From NCBI GenBank assembly GCA_004293365.1, contig RDYN01000017.1, positions 1 to 55,641 of the forward strand: a stretch of DNA of 55,641 nucleotides, given 5' to 3'. Both the position numbers and the translations under genes were made by a program. Below, piece after piece: positions 52,446 to 55,641 of the stretch (within the stretch, counting starts at the first letter, position 1; each line of letters opens with the position of its first letter). The DNA comes from Oscillatoriales cyanobacterium. Its GTDB lineage: Bacteria > Cyanobacteriota > Cyanobacteriia > Cyanobacteriales > Microcoleaceae. The notes under the pieces were generated by a model. It was given only the letters and a program-made list of their open reading frames with translations. It had not been told where the DNA came from and searched no databases.

Positions 52446-52700
52446 AGTAATTGTAAATTAATAATTACATAACTTAGAAAACGTGGTTAAATGTGCTACT
52501 TTTAGCGGTAAATTACGCAGTTTACAGCTACTGTATTCTTCTCTTAATTTTCTTTCTCTGTGTACTCTGCGCCCTCTGCGGTAAATAAAAAAAAATCTTG
52601 TTCAAAAATGCAATAGAATTGCCATACTTGCGGTTAAAAATAAAAAAACCCGACTTTTCGCCCCAAAGACTGAGGCAAAAGACCACTCAAGCTAATATTG

Positions 52701-53534
52701 ATGTTAACCTTTCGCTACCCGAGATCGAACAGTCCCATGACACCCGATGCCTCCGCCGGAGCTGCTGCCCCCACTCCTCAATCAACACCCGAAGTTAGCT
52801 TAGATCTGCAAGTCCGGCTCAAGACTGAAGACGGACAGCTATTGTTGCTACTTCCCCCAGAAACCAACAACGAGCCCGCAACTGGTACGGCATCGACTTG
52901 GACTGAACTTTGCCAGCAGCTAAAACTCAGGCTGAATGCTGGAGAACGCTTTTGGCAGCCGAATGCAGAAGTACAATTGATGGGGAGCGATCGACTTTTA
53001 GATATCCGCCAACTGCAAGAAATTGCCGGTGCCCTCTTGGAAGCGGAACTGCAACTCAAACGAGTCCACACCAGCCGCCGCCAAACTGCCGTAGCTGCGG
53101 CAACGGCAGGCTACTCTGTAGAACAGCAGCCTCCGGTTTCTACCCTGGCTAAATCCGCCGAAAAACCGCAATCGCTGGCGGAACCTTTATATTTGCAGAT
53201 GACTGTGCGATCGGGCCAAGAAATTCGTCACCCAGGGACGATCGTACTTTTGGGAGACGTAAATCCTGGCGGCTCAGTCGTCGCCGGAGGCGATATCCTG
53301 GTTTGGGGGCGTTTGCGGGGCGTCGTACACGCGGGTGCCGGCGGCAACACCAACAGCGTGATTATGGCCTTGCAGATGGAACCGATGGTGATTAGGATTG
53401 CTAAGTACGTTGCCCGAGGCCCAGAAACCTCACCCGCTCAGTTTTTCCCGGAAGTCGCCTATGTGACGCCTCAGGGGATTCGGATCGGTAGGGCCTCTGA
53501 TTTTGACAAATCGCAGTTAATCGGCGGTAATTAG
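52701..53534 (+). CDS. minC: Septum site-determining protein MinC
   Basis: About 277-residue MinC, the FtsZ antagonist that MinD recruits to the membrane. The C-terminal beta-helix (about 165-265) is clear: HPGTIVLLGDVNPGGSVVAG, GGDILVWGRLRGVVHAGAGG and MQMEPMVIRIAKYVARGPE-like text. The N-terminal domain is shortened or divergent and preceded by a Thr/Pro-rich stretch. The ATG at 52701 is given; the ATG at 52737 (MTPDASAGAAAP) is equally possible. It is followed by minD (413 bp away) and minE on the same strand, the usual order, but with wide repeat-filled gaps. Confidence 0.9.
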   Translation: MLTFRYPRSNSPMTPDASAGAAAPTPQSTPEVSLDLQVRLKTEDGQLLLLLPPETNNEPATGTASTWTELCQQLKLRLNAGERFWQPNAEVQLMGSDRLLDIRQLQEIAGALLEAELQLKRVHTSRRQTAVAAATAGYSVEQQPPVSTLAKSAEKPQSLAEPLYLQMTVRSGQEIRHPGTIVLLGDVNPGGSVVAGGDILVWGRLRGVVHAGAGGNTNSVIMALQMEPMVIRIAKYVARGPETSPAQFFPEVAYVTPQGIRIGRASDFDKSQLIGGN

Positions 53535-53947
53535 TCAAGAATCATTAGTCATTAGTCATTGGTCATTAGTCATTGGTCATAGTGCGAGCGTCCCCGCTCG
53601 CGAACGTTAGTAGTCATTGATCGTTGACAATACTGTTGCTCTTTAAGTCGGCGCTTGATAATTTTGGTCTTGGCTCAATCAGTTAGTCAAGGAAATTTTC
53701 AAATTTTAGTGCTGATTCAGAGATCATTCGTAGAACAATGAGAGTTATGAGTTTTGAGTGTTGAGTTGATTCAATGAATAAAAGATTGCTGCCAAATCCT
53801 CAAAAAAAAATGCCAACGAACGACAAATAATAAGATTAATTGCCCACGACTAATGACTGATAACTAATGACTGATAACTAATGACTGATAACTAATGACT
53901 GATAACTAATGACTGATGACTAATTACCAATAAATCTAAAATCGCTT
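53535..53947. repeat. Heptamer arrays between minC and minD
   Basis: TCATTAG/TCATTGG heptamers start right after the minC stop (53541-53580). TAATGACTGA-type 14-mers (53846-53924, TAATGACTGATAAC four times) end near the minD start. The middle has a short CGAGCGTCCCCGCTCGCGAAC palindrome (53583-53603) and A/T-rich DNA. No gene. Confidence 0.85.
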
Positions 53948-54754
53948 ATGGCTCGCATTATTGTTGTTACATCAGGGAAAGGCGGAGTCGGAAAAACCAC
54001 ATCGACAGCTAATCTCGGCATGGCTTTAGCTAAGCGGGGGCGCACCGTTGCGGTAATTGATGCCGATTTTGGCCTCAGAAATTTAGACTTGCTGCTGGGC
54101 TTAGAAAACCGCATTGTTTACACGGCATTAGAAGTTCTAGCCGGAGAGTGCCGGTTAGAGCAAGCTTTGGTGAAAGATAAGCGGCAGCCGCGTTTGGTGC
54201 TGTTACCGGCGGCGCAAACTCGCATGAAGGATGCCATCAGCGCCGATCAAATGAAGCAGCTTGTTGGGATGTTGGGAGCAAAACATGACTATATTTTGAT
54301 CGACTCTCCGGCGGGAATTGAGCAGGGTTTCCAAAATGCGATCGCCCCGGCGCAAGAAGGTATCATTGTCACGACTCCAGAAATCGCTGCTGTCCGCGAT
54401 GCCGATCGAGTCATCGGCTTGCTGGAAGCCAACAATGTCAAAAAAATCAGGCTAATCGTCAACCGGATCAGGCCCGCAATGGTGCTGGCAAATGATATGA
54501 TGTCGGTGCAAGACGTGCGGGAAATCCTCGCCATTCCGCTGTTAGGCGTCGTTCCCGACGACGAGCGCGTCATCGTTTCCACCAACCGAGGCGAACCATT
54601 AGTATTGTCGGAAACCACCTCTTTAGCTGGTACTGCCTTCGACAATATTGCCCGCCGTTTAGAAGGCGAAAAAGTTGATTTTTTAGATCTCACTCCTCGT
54701 CGGGAAACGTTTTTATCTCGTCTCCGCAAGTTTTTCAATACTAAAATTATGTGA
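53948..54754 (+). CDS. minD: Septum site-determining ATPase MinD
   Basis: 268-residue MinD, the membrane-bound ATPase that carries MinC and is released by MinE. It has the deviant Walker A SGKGGVGKTT (residues 9-18, signature Lys11), switch I DADFGLRNLDLLLG, switch II IDSPAGIEQGF, and the C-terminal amphipathic membrane-targeting helix FLSRLRKFFNTKIM. All catalytic residues are kept. The ATG at 53948 is fixed by the conserved N-terminus (MARIIVVTSGKGGVGKT). minE follows 215 bp downstream. Confidence 0.96.
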   Translation: MARIIVVTSGKGGVGKTTSTANLGMALAKRGRTVAVIDADFGLRNLDLLLGLENRIVYTALEVLAGECRLEQALVKDKRQPRLVLLPAAQTRMKDAISADQMKQLVGMLGAKHDYILIDSPAGIEQGFQNAIAPAQEGIIVTTPEIAAVRDADRVIGLLEANNVKKIRLIVNRIRPAMVLANDMMSVQDVREILAIPLLGVVPDDERVIVSTNRGEPLVLSETTSLAGTAFDNIARRLEGEKVDFLDLTPRRETFLSRLRKFFNTKIM

Positions 54755-54969
54755 TGTGCTGCCCTATTGGCGATCGACCTTTAATAGCAGCCACTGCATC
54801 GCAAAAACTAGCCGAAAAATTCCCGGAGTAAAACCATTTCGCAAAAAGCATCAAACTGCTTCCCCCGACTCCAAACCAGACGGGAATAAGTCATTCCCCA
54901 ATCTAAAATCTAAAATCTAAAATCGCCTGACTTTTTCTATGCCCAACCATTGACAAACCCGCCGCAACC

Positions 54970-55362
54970 ATGATATACACACTTCTCGAACGACTTTTCC
55001 CGCGCATCCCTGACAACAGCCGCGACGATGTAAAACGCCGCCTCAAACTCGTTCTAGCCCACGATCGGTCAGAACTCAGCCCCGAAATGGTTGAGTCTAT
55101 GCGCCGAGAAATTCTAGAGGTGGTGTCTCGCTACGTGGAAATTGATACCACTGAGTCAGAGTTCGGTCTCGAAAGCGACCAGCGGGCTATGTCACTGATC
55201 GCAAATCTGCCGATCCGGCGAGTGAGACTGGAAAATCCACCGGAAAATTTGCCCTATAAATTGCCGGAAAAATTGCCCGAGAATGTACCTGAAAAGGTGG
55301 CTGAGTATGTACCGGAGTATGTAGTCGAAACTCTCCCCGAAACTCCCGAAACTACAGATTGA
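54970..55362 (+). CDS. minE: Cell division topological factor MinE with a C-terminal extension
   Basis: 130-residue MinE, which stimulates MinD ATPase and drives Min oscillation. The first ~90 residues are normal: the MinD-binding region ([20 protein letters not shown]), [12 protein letters not shown], and the topological-specificity end. After LPIRRVRLE come about 40 extra residues with an imperfect [LV]-P-E-[KNY] repeat ([20 protein letters not shown]). Usual cyanobacterial MinE is about 95-105 residues. The stop at 55362 is followed by A/T-rich DNA. The ATG at 54970 gives [12 protein letters not shown] with a membrane-binding start. Confidence 0.93.
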   Translation: MIYTLLERLFPRIPDNSRDDVKRRLKLVLAHDRSELSPEMVESMRREILEVVSRYVEIDTTESEFGLESDQRAMSLIANLPIRRVRLENPPENLPYKLPEKLPENVPEKVAEYVPEYVVETLPETPETTD

Positions 55363-55538
55363 TAGGAATTGGGATTTTCTTTTCAGTAAATGAGTGCGAT
55401 CGGCTCGCCATTTAAATTAAACTATCTCTCTAGAATTAAAATCTTGCGGGACGCGAACTCTTAGCGCGCCCCAAGTATGCAATTGAAATAACAAAAAGCT
55501 TTCCCTCTAAAATCCGGTCAATTAACCCTAAAACAATA

Positions 55539-55598
55539 GTTCGTAGTGAGGACTTTAGTCCGCATCAAAGAAAGGACTAAAGTCCTGACTACGAACCA
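55539..55598. repeat. Palindromic repeat family 1, degenerate copy
   Basis: Left arm GTTCGTAGTGAGGACTTTAG then TCCGC, and right arm AAGGACTAAAGTCCTGACTA then CGAACC. Some pairs have been lost. It lies 3' of minE. Confidence 0.8.
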
Positions 55599-55641
55599 AT
55601 AGCCAGTATTTTACCTAACCTGAATCGAGTCAATCACCGAG

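Overview
The window looks like chromosome from a filamentous, probably non-heterocystous cyanobacterium of the Oscillatoria/Microcoleus kind. The evidence is a photosynthetic-type NDH-1 subunit (NdhD), a Tab2/Atab2 photosystem-translation factor, cyanobacterial DUF4079 and DUF1361 membrane proteins, a minC-minD-minE cluster, very many GCGATCGC (HIP1) octamers, and abundant heptanucleotide tandem repeats and small palindromic repeats between genes. The genus is an inference; no rRNA or other marker is present.

Layout. 0.2-8.5 kb: Nudix hydrolase, an esterase plus DUF2156 lysyltransferase-like pair, then a leftward run deoC-recO-MFS transporter-glycosyltransferase. 8.6-9.9 kb: a frameshifted IS200/IS605-type tnpB element. 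10-17 kb: a hypothetical protein, a TPR protein, an exported PPC-like protein, pdxJ, a nucleotidyltransferase gene broken by a short palindromic repeat, and an RTX calcium-binding protein. 17.3-26 kb: tab2, tldE, an SGNH hydrolase with an unidentified C-terminal domain, an intact tnpB element inserted at its stop codon, a HAD phosphatase and three tandem exported TPR paralogues. 26.5-37 kb: a ClC-CBS-Usp protein, a glycosyltransferase, a DHH phosphoesterase, bioF, a methyltransferase, a pterin dehydratase, a 49-residue protein behind a perfect NtcA box, and tldD. 37-47 kb: a very large CHASE/PAS/GAF histidine kinase, DUF1361, an SbmA/BacA-like ABC transporter and a STAND NTPase. 47.8-55.6 kb: ndhD, DUF4079, a YHS-domain remnant, an ADP-ribosylglycohydrolase and minCDE, with an unusually extended MinE.

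Most of the non-coding space is repeats. One MITE-like family (nine copies or part copies) carries paired palindromic arms whose sequence changes between copies while staying complementary, and every copy sits 3' of a gene. A second ~111 bp family (two copies) behaves the same way. Heptamer tandem arrays abut start and stop codons.

Best candidates for something new: (1) the 49-aa protein under an NtcA box, possibly a PII-interacting regulator of the PirA kind; (2) the covarying palindromic repeats acting as gene-end elements; (3) the SGNH hydrolase with an unassigned C-terminal domain; (4) a perfect-consensus promoter in a 600 bp ORF-free region, giving either a small RNA or a long leader for tab2. 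No CRISPR array, prophage, rRNA or tRNA was recognised.
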